From Ornithinimicrobium humiphilum (GTDB lineage Bacteria > Actinomycetota > Actinomycetes > Actinomycetales > Dermatophilaceae), in contig NZ_VFPU01000001.1 in the NCBI RefSeq assembly GCF_006716885.1, positions 806,001-870,000 of the forward strand: a stretch of 64,000 bases of DNA. The letters run 5' to 3'. The translations under genes were made by a program, and so were the position numbers. This document shows, piece by piece, positions 32,904 through 41,491 of the stretch (position 1 is its first letter; the number at the start of each line of letters is the position of its first letter). A model generated the notes under the pieces. It saw only the letters and a list, made by a program, of their open reading frames with translations, did no database searches and had not been told where the DNA came from.

Positions 32904-33428
32904 ATGGGCACCGACACCGCTCTCGTCCGCGCCGTCCTGCTCGACGGCTTCACGCGCATCGAGGAGGGGGTGGGCCAGGTCCTGGACGGCCTGACCGCCG
33001 AGGACCTACGCTGGCGCCCCGATCCCGGGGCCAACCCGGTCGGCTGGCTGCTCTGGCACCTCAGCCGCCAGCAGGACGCCCAGCTGGCGCAGATCGCGGG
33101 GGAGGAGCAGGTCTGGACCGCCGAGGGCTGGCAGGAGCGCCTCGCGCTGCCCTACCGGCCGCGGGCCACCGGCTACGGCCAGTCGTCCGAGGAGGTCGGG
33201 GCGTTCCGGGTGGCGGATCCAGCTCTGCTGCAGGGGTATGCGGTGGCCGTCGCCGGCCTCACCCGGCGTCTGCTGCACGGCCTGGACGCCGAGGGTTACG
33301 CCCGGGTCGTCGACGAGGCGTGGGACCCGCCCGTCACCGCGCAGGTGCGCATCTGCTCGGTGCTCGAGGACGCCGCCAAGCACCTCGGCCAGGCGGAGTA
33401 CGTCGCGGGGATGCTGCAACGGCGCTGA
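32904..33428 (+). CDS. DinB/DUF664 family (mycothiol transferase-like) protein
   Basis: 174 residues from ATG 32904. A four-helix bundle with metal-binding His: LLDGFTRIEEGVGQVLDGLTAEDLRWRPDPGANPVGWLLWHLSRQQDAQLAQI (first His) and VLEDAAKHLGQAEYVAGML (second His). The DUF664 subgroup often has QxxW-like aromatic residues, as in GEEQVWTAEGW. Probably a bacillithiol/mycothiol-dependent transferase; substrate unknown. CAGCAT ends 7 nt before the chosen ATG. An in-frame ATG 9 nt upstream overlaps that hexamer and is unlikely. Confidence 0.85.
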   Translation: MGTDTALVRAVLLDGFTRIEEGVGQVLDGLTAEDLRWRPDPGANPVGWLLWHLSRQQDAQLAQIAGEEQVWTAEGWQERLALPYRPRATGYGQSSEEVGAFRVADPALLQGYAVAVAGLTRRLLHGLDAEGYARVVDEAWDPPVTAQVRICSVLEDAAKHLGQAEYVAGMLQRR

Positions 33429-33436
33429 ACGACAGC

Positions 33437-33472
33437 GCCGGGGCGCCCGGTGCGACGACCGGACGCCCCGGC
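33437..33472. terminator. Bidirectional hairpin terminator
   Basis: Nine-bp arms GCCGGGGCG (33437-33445) and CGCCCCGGC (33464-33472), with an inner CCGG/CCGG extension, between converging genes. Confidence 0.65.
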
Positions 33473-33505
33473 TGGGGGCCGCTGCGGTGCGCAGCGGTGG
33501 TGCTG

Positions 33506-35362
33506 TCAGGCCAGGTCGGCCATCAGCGACTGGAGCGCGGCGTGCAGCTTGGCCTGCCACGGGTCGCGGGTGTCGAGCTGGTTGGACGCGGCGCGCAGCT
33601 GCGCGATCGCGTTCTTGGCGTTCTTGCCGGAGGCCTCCTGGGCCTTGTCGACCATCTTCTCGACGTTGGCCAGCTTGTTGGCCTTGATGTCGCCGTCACG
33701 CTTCACCTGGTCCAGGTGGGCCCGGACGACCTCGAAGCTCGGCTCCCAGACGTACTGGCGCATCGACATCGCGTTGTGCTCGGCGAGCTTGACCGTCCTC
33801 GCGGCGGCCAGCTCGTTGGCCGTCAGGTCGGCGGTCGGGTTGACCTTGAGCACGTCCAGGCCACGGATGATGCCGTTGCCGTAGGCCTGGCCGTTGTACC
33901 AGTAGGCCGACCAGTAGCCCTCGCCACCGTCACCGTTGCCGTAGTCGAAGTAGCCGATCTCCCGCGGGTTGGCGGGGTCGGTGAAGTCGAACATCGACGC
34001 ACCGCCGGAGTACCAGGCCTGGACCGCGATGTCACGGCCGGGCACCGGGAGGATGTTCGCCTGGTGGGCGACGCAGATCTCGCTGGTGTTCTGGGCGGCC
34101 GGGAGCTTGTAGTAGCTCTGGAACTCGAGCTGGGGCTTGGGGCCGCTGCGGTCGATGGTGAAGATCGCGTTGGCGCCCCACTCCATGCGGTGGTGCGGCA
34201 TGCAGCGGGCACCGCCGCCACCGCCCCACTCGTCGGTGAACATGACGGTGGTGCCGTCGTTGTTGAAGTTGGCCGAGTGCCAGTAGGAGAAGTTCTCGTC
34301 CGAGGCGACGTCGAGGCGGACCGGGTCGGCCGGGTTCGAGATGTCGATGAGGATGCCGTTGCCCTGGCACGCGCCGGCGGCCAGCCCGATCTCCGGGTAG
34401 ACCGTGATGTCGTGGCAGGTGTTGGTGTTCGGGCTCGGCGAGTAGCCGGTGCCGGCCGGCGAGCAGGAGTTGGACGCCGGGTTGGCCGGGTTGGGCGTGG
34501 TGCTGCACGGGTGGCCGGAGCGGGTCGGGCCGTTCTGCAGGCCGTTGACCGCGCCGGTCTCCTCGTCGGCGAAGAGACGCCACTCCTTGACGACCTCGGC
34601 GGCGGCGGGGTTCTTCACCGGCACCTTGATGATCTCGATCATCCACTGCGAGGGGTTGGGGCTGGTCGCGCTGGTCTGCTGGCAGCGGCCGGCCTCGAAG
34701 CCGTTCGGGGTGTGCACGGCCTCGTTGACGTTGCGCTGGCTGGAGGTGCCGTTGTTGTAGATGTAGACGTGGTCGGGGTCGTTGGGGTCCTCGACCAGCC
34801 GGTTGGTGTGCGAGCCGCGGCAGGTCTGGATGACGGCCACCTGACGCGGCTTCGTCAGGTCGGAGATGTCCCAGATGCGGACGCCGCGCATGCGCTCGGG
34901 GTTCGGCGTGTTCGCGTTGCCGGCGCCCTGCGACCCGCAGTCGACGCGGCCGCTGGTCTGCTCCACGGAGGTGAACATCAGGTTGCCGTGGACGTTCACG
35001 TCACCCTGGCCGCCCGGGCACAGGACGGTCGCCTTGACGACGGGCTTCGCGGGGTTGGACACGTCGATGACGTTGAAGCCGTTGTAGTGCCCCTGGATGA
35101 CGTGGTCGCGGGTGAACGCCATGTCGGAGTGGTAGCTGGTGTTGAGCGGGGCCTGGCGCGGGACGTGCGCGAGCAGCTCCATGCCCTTGCCGGCGGTGTT
35201 GTCACCGGTCAGCGAGTAGCGGGGGTCGCTGGTGTCGGGGTAGCTCGCGTCGGCCGCGCTGGCACCGGCGGGGACCATCCCGACCAGCAGCGCCGCGGAG
35301 GCGATCAGCGAGAGGAATCCGCGCCCCCGCGCGGCTCGTCTCGACGTTCGGTGGATACGCAT
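33506..35362 (-). CDS. Secreted LVIVD-repeat protein
   Basis: 618 residues. Arg-rich signal peptide (MRIHRTSRRAARGRGFLSLIASAALLVGMVPAGASA). The body has recurrent LVIVD-type blades: YNGFNVIDVSNPAKPVVKATV, RGVRIWDISDLTKPRQVAVI, GNGILIDISNPADPVRLD, ASMFDFTDPANPREIGYFDYG. This is a beta-propeller-like extracellular protein of unknown function. Several Cys (ETSGRVDCGSQG, QTCRGSH, GRCQQT, PHHRMEWG region) could form disulfides or bind metal. A C-terminal helical segment (about 535-618) ends the protein. RR near the start could also suit Tat export. Monocistronic, divergent from DUF305. Confidence 0.85.
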   Translation of the reverse strand: MRIHRTSRRAARGRGFLSLIASAALLVGMVPAGASAADASYPDTSDPRYSLTGDNTAGKGMELLAHVPRQAPLNTSYHSDMAFTRDHVIQGHYNGFNVIDVSNPAKPVVKATVLCPGGQGDVNVHGNLMFTSVEQTSGRVDCGSQGAGNANTPNPERMRGVRIWDISDLTKPRQVAVIQTCRGSHTNRLVEDPNDPDHVYIYNNGTSSQRNVNEAVHTPNGFEAGRCQQTSATSPNPSQWMIEIIKVPVKNPAAAEVVKEWRLFADEETGAVNGLQNGPTRSGHPCSTTPNPANPASNSCSPAGTGYSPSPNTNTCHDITVYPEIGLAAGACQGNGILIDISNPADPVRLDVASDENFSYWHSANFNNDGTTVMFTDEWGGGGGARCMPHHRMEWGANAIFTIDRSGPKPQLEFQSYYKLPAAQNTSEICVAHQANILPVPGRDIAVQAWYSGGASMFDFTDPANPREIGYFDYGNGDGGEGYWSAYWYNGQAYGNGIIRGLDVLKVNPTADLTANELAAARTVKLAEHNAMSMRQYVWEPSFEVVRAHLDQVKRDGDIKANKLANVEKMVDKAQEASGKNAKNAIAQLRAASNQLDTRDPWQAKLHAALQSLMADLA

Positions 35363-35542
35363 CGTTGGGTACGGACCTTTCGTCGGGTCTGGGCCAGGGC
35401 GCCGGGGCCGCAGACCTGCCTGCAGGGGCCACGCACCTCCTGCTCCGTCGCAGGTGCCCTCGCTGGGGGACGTGGCTGCGGTTGAGCCTAGGGGCAGGAA
35501 GGGTTGCGCCGCAACGTTTCCGCCATGTAACACGGCGTGCGC

Positions 35543-35605
35543 TAGGGTGACCCCGGGCCGGCTCCGTGCAGTCGGCCTCTACTGCCCGGAGCCGTGGGCT
35601 CCGGG
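35543..35605 (+). promoter_or_regulatory. Promoter and leader hairpin of the DUF305 gene
   Basis: TAGGGT (35543-35548) fits a -10. The ~80-nt leader contains a perfect 9-bp stem CCCGGAGCC-GTG-GGCTCCGGG (35585-35605), 15 nt before the GAGGAGG SD. It may be an attenuator or an mRNA-stabilising stem. The rest of the 272-bp divergent gap shows nothing else recognisable. Confidence 0.45.
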
Positions 35606-35634
35606 TCGACCAAGGTTCGCGAGGAGGCGATTTC

Positions 35635-36309
35635 GTGGTGCGCAGATCGACGGCCGCGGCAGCGGTCCTCGCTGCCGTGATCGTGCTCGGCGGCTGCTCC
35701 GGCGAGGAGGAGCAGGCCATGCCGGACACCCCGATCCTCCAGGCCGGCGCGCCCGGGGAGGACCCGGTCCTCCTGACCGAGATGCCGAGCATCGCCGAGC
35801 CCGAGATCACGACCGACGACGTCGACTTCGTCCGCCACATGATCGCCCACCACGGGCAGGCGCTGCAGATGACGGCGCTCGTGCCGGACCGCTCGTCGCG
35901 CGAGGACGTCCCGCTCTTCGCCGAGCGGCTCCACCTCAGCCAGGAGGACGAGATCCGGCTCATGGAGGAGTGGCTGGACGAGCACCGCCTCGAGGTCCTG
36001 CGTCTCGACGAGAAGTCCGGAGGGCATGCGGGGCACGTCGACATGGCGACCATGCCCGGCGTGATCACCGAGGAGCAGCTGGCGGCGCTCGAGGCCGCGT
36101 CCGGCGAGGAGTTCGACCGGATGTTCCTCGAGCTCATGTACGCCCACCACGAGGGCGCCCTGACCATGGTCGAGGAGCTGTGGGCGGGCGACTTCAGCGG
36201 TGAGGTCCGCCTCAACAATCTCATCCGCGAGATCGACTCCGACCAGCGGATCGAGATGGACCGCATCAACCAGATGCTGGCCTCGATGGGCCCTGCCGAC
36301 CAGGGCTGA
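35635..36309 (+). CDS. DUF305 lipoprotein (copper-resistance-associated family)
   Basis: 224 residues from GTG 35635 (SD GAGGAGG, 35621-35627). Lipobox AVIVLGGCSGEE (Cys about residue 20). Two DUF305 ferritin-like repeats: VDFVRHMIAHHGQALQMTALVPD and FDRMFLELMYAHHEGALTMVEEL, each with the HMxxHHxxA-type His set; met/His-rich GGHAGHVDMATMPG links them. Family members are extracytoplasmic and often adjacent to copper genes; no copper gene lies here. Metal binding is inferred from the His motifs. Confidence 0.88.
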   Translation: MVRRSTAAAAVLAAVIVLGGCSGEEEQAMPDTPILQAGAPGEDPVLLTEMPSIAEPEITTDDVDFVRHMIAHHGQALQMTALVPDRSSREDVPLFAERLHLSQEDEIRLMEEWLDEHRLEVLRLDEKSGGHAGHVDMATMPGVITEEQLAALEAASGEEFDRMFLELMYAHHEGALTMVEELWAGDFSGEVRLNNLIREIDSDQRIEMDRINQMLASMGPADQG

Positions 36310-36381
36310 TCGCCCCGCCCTGCGGGCGCAGGTGCCGGTTCGATGCATAACCCGGCGTACTTTCGCCTAGCTTGGCGTCAC

Positions 36382-37704
36382 ATGGATCGAACGCAGCCGA
36401 GCCGTGCCTACCTCGACCACCTGAGCGGGGAGACCGCTGCCCGGATGGCGTCCGCCACCCCGACGACGAGCGCCCACAGCGGCGCCCACGAGGCCGTGGC
36501 CGCCCGTCTGGAGCAGCACGTCGAGGCCCACCGCGAGGCACTCGAGCACGTCGTCGCCTCGCTGCACGCCCACCCCGAGACGGCCTTCCAGGAGCACCGC
36601 AGCGCGCGGACGCTCGTCGAGGTCCTCGAGCGTGCCGGGGCGACCGTCACCACCGGCGCCGGCGGGGTCGAGACCGCCTTCCGTGCCGAGGTGGGGGCGG
36701 GCGATGGCCCGACGATCGCGATCCTGGCCGAGTACGACGCACTGCCCGAGGTCGGGCACGCCTGCGGTCACAACGTCATCGCCGCGACCGGCGTCGGTGC
36801 CTTCCTCGGCTGGCCGACCTGCTCCGCGAGCAGCCCGGTGCGGTGCCCGGCCGGGTCGTGCTCCTCGGCGCGCCCGCCGAGGAGGGCCACTCCGGCAAGG
36901 AGCTCATGGCCCGCGGCGGCGCCTTCGACGACGTCGACGCCGCGATCATGGTGCACCCCTACGGCTACGACCTGGCCGACCAGGTGTGGCTCGGTCGCCG
37001 CCTCCTGACCGACCTTCTCCGGGAAGCCGGCCCACGCCTCGGCCCAGCCCTTCATGGGCCGCAACGCCCTCGACGCGGCGACGCTGGCCTACCAGGCCGT
37101 CGGTCTGCTGCGCCAACAGCTGCCGCCCTCGGACCGCGTCCACGCCGTCATCGCCTCCGGCGGGGCCCGTGCCAGCGTCATCCCGGAGCGGACCGTCGTC
37201 GACCTCTACGCCCGGTCGAAGTATCCCGACACGCTCCAGGACCTCAGCCGCCGCCACGACGACATCGCCGAGGGCGCCGCGCTCATGACCGGCACCACCG
37301 TCGAGATCCACTGGGACGAGCACGCCCCCTCGCTGCCGGTGCGCACCAACGGCGCACTCACCGACCGGTGGGTCGAGGCCCAGCGGCGTCGCGGCCGCGA
37401 CCCCCTGCCCGCCGGCACGGTCTCCGAGACCATCGCCGCCTCGACCGACTTCGACAACGTCAGTTATCGCGTGCCCGGCATCCACCCGCTGATCAAGATC
37501 TCCTCGCCCGAGGTCGCCCTGCACACCCGCGGCTTCGCCGAGGCGGCCGCCAGCAAAGCCGCCCGCGAGGCGGCGCTCGACGGTGCCGTCGGCCTGGCCC
37601 TGACCGCGCTCGACTACCTCGCCGACCCGCAGCTGCGCGCGGCCGTGCACGAGGAGTTCGAGGCCGCCGGCGACGCCACCGACGTCGAGCACCACTTCGA
37701 CTGA
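36382..37704 (+). pseudogene. M20 family amidohydrolase (AbgB-like) with two frameshifts
   Basis: Three consecutive pieces make one M20D-type enzyme. Piece A (ATG 36382 to ~36812) has HAHPETAFQEHRSARTLVEVLERAG and ILAEYDALPEVGHACGHNVIAATGVGAFLG. Piece B (~36812-37008, -1 frame) continues LADLLREQPGAVPGRVVLLGAPAEEGHSGKELMARGG. Piece C (~37010-37704, original frame) resumes FSGKPAHASAQPFMGRNALDAA. The first break equals loss of one base before CTGGCCGAC, the second loss of two bases in CTGACCG(TC)ACC, together restoring frame. The out-of-frame part contains the catalytic Glu loop (PAEEG), so the product would be inactive. TAGCTT lies 8 nt before the ATG. Confidence 0.8.
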
Positions 37705-37819
37705 GGCCCGCCGCGTCCCGGACCGGCGCCTCGAACCCATCCGGCACACCGCATACCCCGTCCCTGCCCCGAACCCCGGCACGACCCCGCCCCCAGACAC
37801 CCGACCCGAGAGGCCGACC

Positions 37820-38570
37820 GTGACCGCCACGTCTGCGGCCACGACCCGGACCGACCGCATCCTCAACGGCATCGAGCGTGCCGGCAACAAGCTGCCCGAC
37901 CCGTTCCTGCTCCTCGTCTACCTCTTGGTCACCGTGCTGCCGATCATCCTGGCGGTCGGCGTCGCGGAGAAGTCCGGCCTGCTCGCCGCGCTCATCCGCA
38001 AGACCTTCGCCTCCTCGCCGCCGTGGGCGCTGCCCTACGCCGTGGGTGTGGTCGGCGTGCTCGGCTCGATCATGCCCGACGCCGCCTTCGTGGACATCCC
38101 GCCGCTGGCGGCGATGGTCTTCGCCGCCGGCCGTCACCCGGTGGCCGGCCTGCTCGGCGGCTTCGCCGCGACCGGCGCCAGCTACTCGACCTCGCTGGTC
38201 GTGACCTCGCTCGGCGCCCTCTTCGCCGGCATCACCACGGCGGTCACGGGCAGCCTGCCCAACCCGGGCGACCCCGTGACGCCGCTGTCCAACTACTACT
38301 TCAACGTCGTCTCGGCCCTCCTGCTCATGGCGCTGGCCGGACTGCTCATCGACAAGGTGCTCGAGCCGCGGCTCGTGCGCCAGGACGTCCCGCGCGAGCA
38401 GGTCGTCGACGAGGAGGGGGAGACCGCCGAGCCGGTGCCCGAGGCCGAGCTGTCCCCGCTCGAGAGCAGGGCGCTGGTCCGGGCCGGTCTCGCCGCGCTC
38501 GTCGTGGCGCAACGAGGACGGTGCCTTCCTGCCGCGCTCGCCGCTGCTGAGCTCGATCGTCTTCGTCGTC
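37820..38570 (+). pseudogene. AbgT family transporter remnant with internal and 3' deletions
   Basis: The start RILNGIERAGNKLPDPFLLLVYLLVTV is a normal AbgT N-terminus, but it joins directly to LPIILAVGVAEKSGLLAALIRKTF. About 70 residues that separate these blocks in AbgT proteins (compare the copy at 7555-6021) are missing in frame. After VRAGLAALVV (~38505) the sequence jumps frame and region to RNEDGAFLPRSPLLSSIVFVV (38508-38570), another true AbgT block, and then stops abruptly. The C-terminal ~200 residues are absent. Together with the M20 remnant upstream this was an AbgB-AbgT-like pair. Confidence 0.8.
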
Positions 38571-39295
38571 TCACCCAGATCCTCACCCCGCTCAACCCGG
38601 AGATGAGCAAGGTCGACCAGCTCACCCGGCTCCGCGCGGCCGGCATCGAGACCCAGCGCACCGTCGCCGCGATCGGGCGGGCCAACGTGGTCGAGGCGGC
38701 CCGTTCCATCCCCGCGCCCTTCGTCATCAAGCACAACCAGGGCGGCAAGGGCCTGGGCGTGCGCCGCTTCGACGACCACGACGCGCTGGCCGCGCACGTC
38801 GCCTCGGCCGAGTTCGAGGAGCCGCAGGACGGCATCACGCTGGTCCAGGAGTATGTCGTGGCCGCCCGCCCGAGCATCACCCGCGTGGAGATCGTGGGCG
38901 GCGAGTTCGTCTACGCCATCGAGGCCGACACCGCGCGCGGCGGCTTCCAGCTGTGCCCCGCCGACGCCTGCGAGATCGACCCGACGACCGGCCAGCCGAT
39001 CATGCCGCCGGGGGCCACCATCGCGCCGGAGCCGGGGCAGCAGCTCTTCTCGCTGCGCGAGGGCTTCGACCACCCGATCATCGAGCGCTACCTGGCGTTC
39101 GCGCGGGCCAACGCGATCGAGGTCTGCGGCATCGAGTTCATCGAGTCGCAGGACGGGCGCATCCTCACCTACGACGTCAACACCAACACCAACTACAACG
39201 CCGCGATCGAGCAGGTGGCGCCGCGCTCGGCCCCGCTGGCCCTCGCGCGCTACCTCCGGTCCCTCGCCGAGCAGAACGCCACCCTGGGAGGATGA
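38571..39295 (+). pseudogene. RimK-like ATP-grasp ligase lacking its N-terminus, fused in frame to AbgT remnant
   Basis: From LTQILTPLNPEMSKVDQLTRLRAAGIETQ onward the protein is a good ATP-grasp: PAPFVIKHNQGGKGLGVRRFDDHDAL (nucleotide-binding lysines and glycine loop), ITLVQEYV, ITRVEIVGGEFVYAIE, AIEVCGIEFIESQDGRILTYDVNTNTNYN (metal-binding E/N). The pre-ATP-grasp domain that should precede it is missing, replaced by transporter sequence. The open frame runs uninterrupted from 37820, so a 491-residue chimera could be translated. Carboxylate-amine ligase activity is unlikely without the N-domain. The ABM gene follows after 4 nt. Confidence 0.75.
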
Positions 39296-39299
39296 GGCC

Positions 39300-39620
39300 A
39301 TGTATCTCATCGTCGTGAAGTTCCCGGTCAAGCCCGAGTCCGTCGACAGCTGGACGGAGATCGTCGCGGACTACACCGCCGCCTGCCGCGCCGAGGAGGG
39401 CAACCTCTTCTTCGAGTGGTCGCGGAGCCTGGAGAACCCCTCCGAGTTCGTGCTCGTCGAGGGGTTCACCGACGAGGGCGCGACAGCCCACGTCCAGAGC
39501 CCGCACTTCCAGCAGGGCATCGACGCGATGCGCCCGCACCTCACCGCCACGCCCCGGATCGTCTCCCGCCAGGTCGACGGGAACGGCTGGGACGAGATGG
39601 GCGAGCTCAAGATCGACTGA
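39300..39620 (+). CDS. Antibiotic biosynthesis monooxygenase (ABM) domain protein
   Basis: 106 residues, a single dimeric alpha-beta barrel domain: YLIVVKFPVKPESVDSWTEIVADYTAACRAEEGNLFFEWSRSLENPSEFVLVEGFTDEGATAHVQSPHFQQGI. The family includes cofactor-free oxygenases and YgiN-like quinol monooxygenases, with the conserved E-x-x-N-L and F..vE/fd blocks. It starts 4 nt after the ATP-grasp remnant and overlaps its SD region, so it was the last gene of that operon. Followed by a very strong hairpin. Confidence 0.88.
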   Translation: MYLIVVKFPVKPESVDSWTEIVADYTAACRAEEGNLFFEWSRSLENPSEFVLVEGFTDEGATAHVQSPHFQQGIDAMRPHLTATPRIVSRQVDGNGWDEMGELKID

Positions 39621-39632
39621 GGTCGCACGCTG

Positions 39633-39663
39633 CTGGCGCCGGACGGGTCCCGTCCGGCGCCAG
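39633..39663 (+). terminator. Very strong hairpin terminator
   Basis: Fifteen complementary bases on each side (CTGGCGCCGGACGGG, 39633-39647, and its complement 39649-39663), 12 nt after the ABM stop and just upstream of the next promoter (TACGCT, 39671-39676). Confidence 0.8.
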
Positions 39664-39682
39664 GGCGGCCTACGCTGACGGG

Positions 39683-40057
39683 ATGAGCCGCATCTTCCGT
39701 ATGGCGTTCGCCGACGTCTACCCCCACTACGTCACCAAGCTGGAGCGCAAGGGTCGCACGGTCGCCGAGCTGCACCAGGTGATCGAGTGGCTGACCGGCT
39801 TCGACGAGGCCGCGCTCGAGCACCACCTGCAGGAGCGGACCCTCTTCCCGGACTTCTTCGCCGCGGCCGAGCTCAACCCCGCCGCGTCCCTGATCACCGG
39901 CAGCATCTGCGGCTACCAGGTGCAGGAGATCGAGGACCCGCTCATGCGGCAGATCCGCTACCTCGACAAGCTCGTCGACGAGCTGGCCAAGGGCCGGCCG
40001 ATGGAGAAGGTGCTGCGGACCCCGGTCGAGGCTGCCGCCGAGGTCCCCTCGGCGTGA
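39683..40057 (+). CDS. DUF2200 family protein
   Basis: 124 residues. The start MSRIFRMAFADVYPHYVTKLERKGRTVAELHQVIEWLTGFDEAALEHHL is diagnostic of DUF2200, and GSICGYQVQEIEDPLMRQIRYLDKLVDELAKGRPMEKVL completes the family pattern. Function unknown; the fold is predicted alpha-helical. TACGCT ends 6 nt before the ATG with no SD (leaderless). Its stop overlaps the next gene's GTG by 4 nt, and a strong terminator isolates it from the gene before. Confidence 0.92.
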   Translation: MSRIFRMAFADVYPHYVTKLERKGRTVAELHQVIEWLTGFDEAALEHHLQERTLFPDFFAAAELNPAASLITGSICGYQVQEIEDPLMRQIRYLDKLVDELAKGRPMEKVLRTPVEAAAEVPSA

Positions 40058-40368
40058 GCGGCGAGGACGGGCCCGACGAGGACGAGCACTGGCTGGTCGT
40101 CGACGGCCGGCGCTGGCGGCGTCAGGACCCCGCGCTCCCGGACGAGGTCGCGGAGCGGCTCCTGTCGCACCTGGGTCGTGGCCGCTCCGGCGTGCGGTCG
40201 CTGAAGCGGGCTGGGGAGGACCCGGCGCCGGCCCGGCGCCGCGTCGACCTGGCCAAGCACGGTCTCGGCGAGCGCGGCACGCCCTGGTGGGAGCAGGACG
40301 AGACCGGGCGTCGGACGCGGTGGGAGGACGCGCTCGCGGCGCTCGACGCGCTGGACGAGGACGTGTAG
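40054..40368 (+). CDS. Small conserved actinobacterial protein of unknown function
   Basis: 104 residues from GTG 40054 (GTGA overlap with the DUF2200 stop). DEDEHWLVVDGRRWRRQDPALPDEVAERLLSHLGRGRSGVRSL and the C-terminal VDLAKHGLGERGTPWWEQ match a widespread small family that predicts tRNA/DNA-binding-like basic helices but has no assigned role. Highly charged and soluble. The two-gene operon with DUF2200 ends 7 nt before a converging stop. Confidence 0.75.
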   Translation: MSGEDGPDEDEHWLVVDGRRWRRQDPALPDEVAERLLSHLGRGRSGVRSLKRAGEDPAPARRRVDLAKHGLGERGTPWWEQDETGRRTRWEDALAALDALDEDV

Positions 40369-40375
40369 GCCTGGC

Positions 40376-40780
40376 TCAGCCCGAGTGGCGTCCGCGACGG
40401 GAGAAGAACCCACCACCGTAGAGCGCCCACAGCACGAGCAGGGGCTGGAAGAACAGCCGCACCAGCCGCTTGCGGTCGGTGTCGAGCCCGAAGGCGTCGA
40501 TGCCCTCGACGTATTGGCCCACGTTGCCGGGGAAGATCGCCACGAAGAAGGTCGCGAGCAGGCCGCCGACCAGCCGCCTGCGGCGTGGCAGCGCGAGGAA
40601 GGCCGCGCCCAGCCCGATCTCGACCACGCCGGAGCCCACGACCGTCAGGTCCTCGTCGAGCGGGAACCACTCGGGCACCTGCGCCTGGAACTCCTCGCGC
40701 TGCGTGGTCAGGTGCAGGATCCCGGCGCCGACCATGGCGGCTCCCAGGGCGACGCGGGCGAGGGTCCGGGGCAACGACAT
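40376..40780 (-). CDS. DoxX-like small integral membrane protein
   Basis: 134 residues with four hydrophobic segments. ARVALGAAMVGAGILHLTTQREEFQAQVPEWFP and VVGSGVVEIGLGAAFLALPRRRRLVGGLLATFFVAIFPGNVGQYVEG match the DoxX/DUF4267-like group common in actinobacteria. Possibly part of thiol/oxidative-stress membrane complexes, as shown for some DoxX proteins; here unproven. TACACT (reverse strand, 40792-40787) ends 6 nt before the ATG: leaderless. Confidence 0.8.
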   Translation of the reverse strand: MSLPRTLARVALGAAMVGAGILHLTTQREEFQAQVPEWFPLDEDLTVVGSGVVEIGLGAAFLALPRRRRLVGGLLATFFVAIFPGNVGQYVEGIDAFGLDTDRKRLVRLFFQPLLVLWALYGGGFFSRRGRHSG

Positions 40781-40829
40781 ACCGCGAGTGTAGGAACGGC
40801 ACGGCGGCCGCGGAGGATGAACGGCGACG

Positions 40830-41381
40830 TCAGCGGCGCACCGCGTAGCAGGCCAGCGTCACGCCGTTGCCGTAGGTGGCCGACTCGACCAGCCGGAGCC
40901 GCTGCGTGCCGCCCTCGCCGAAGAGCCGCTTGCCGCTGCCGAGGAGGAGCGGGAAGACGAGCAGGTGGTATCGGTCGACCAGGCCCTCGGCCGCGAGCGA
41001 GCGGGCGAGGGTGGCGCTGCCGTGGACGTAGATCGGGTCGCCCTCGCCCTCCTTGAGGCGGCGGACGTCGTCGAGGGACCGGAGCACCTCGCCGGGCCAG
41101 GTGGGGTCGGTCTCGTCCAGCGTGCGGGAGACGACGTAGCGCGGCAGGGAGTTGTAGCGCGCGAACTCCTCCATCGACGGCCAGTGGGGCGCGAACTCCT
41201 CGTAGGTCACGCGGCCGAGCAGCAGGCAGCCCGCCTCGCGCTGCTCCCGGTCCTTGAGCTCGTAGACCGCGTCGTCGTGGTCGACGGCCCGAAAGGTCCA
41301 CCCCGCCTCGGGGTGGTCTCCGCCGCCGGGGGAGTCGACGATCCCGTCCAGGGTGATGAACTCGGTGACGATCAGGGTCCG
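40830..41381 (-). CDS. RibD C-terminal/dihydrofolate reductase-like family protein
   Basis: 183 residues from GTG 41381 (SD GAGGAGAG). VRTLIVTEFITLDGIVDSPGG at the N-terminus, LLLGRVTYEEFAPHWPS, NSLPRYVVSRTLDETDPTW, IYVHGSATLARSLAAEGLVDRYHLLVFPLLLGSGKRLF: the standard pattern of stand-alone RibD_C (DHFR-like) proteins, which bind NADPH but are usually of unknown substrate. Monocistronic, divergent from the SNF2 helicase. Confidence 0.9.
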   Translation of the reverse strand, partial: RTLIVTEFITLDGIVDSPGGGDHPEAGWTFRAVDHDDAVYELKDREQREAGCLLLGRVTYEEFAPHWPSMEEFARYNSLPRYVVSRTLDETDPTWPGEVLRSLDDVRRLKEGEGDPIYVHGSATLARSLAAEGLVDRYHLLVFPLLLGSGKRLFGEGGTQRLRLVESATYGNGVTLACYAVRR

Positions 41382-41491
41382 CACGGCACTCTCCTCGTTT
41401 CGCTGCAGGTCGCTCGAGGAGGTAGACACCGGTCGGCCGAGGGACTCATCGGCCTGGGGGAGCCGCTGCCGCCCGATAGGGTTCCGAGGTC

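Noticed and set aside
32159..35485. A plus-strand open frame of more than 1,100 codons spanning 32-35 kb
   Set aside because: Low-complexity Arg/Gly/Val translation, antisense to the LVIVD gene and out of frame with three real genes; no domain.
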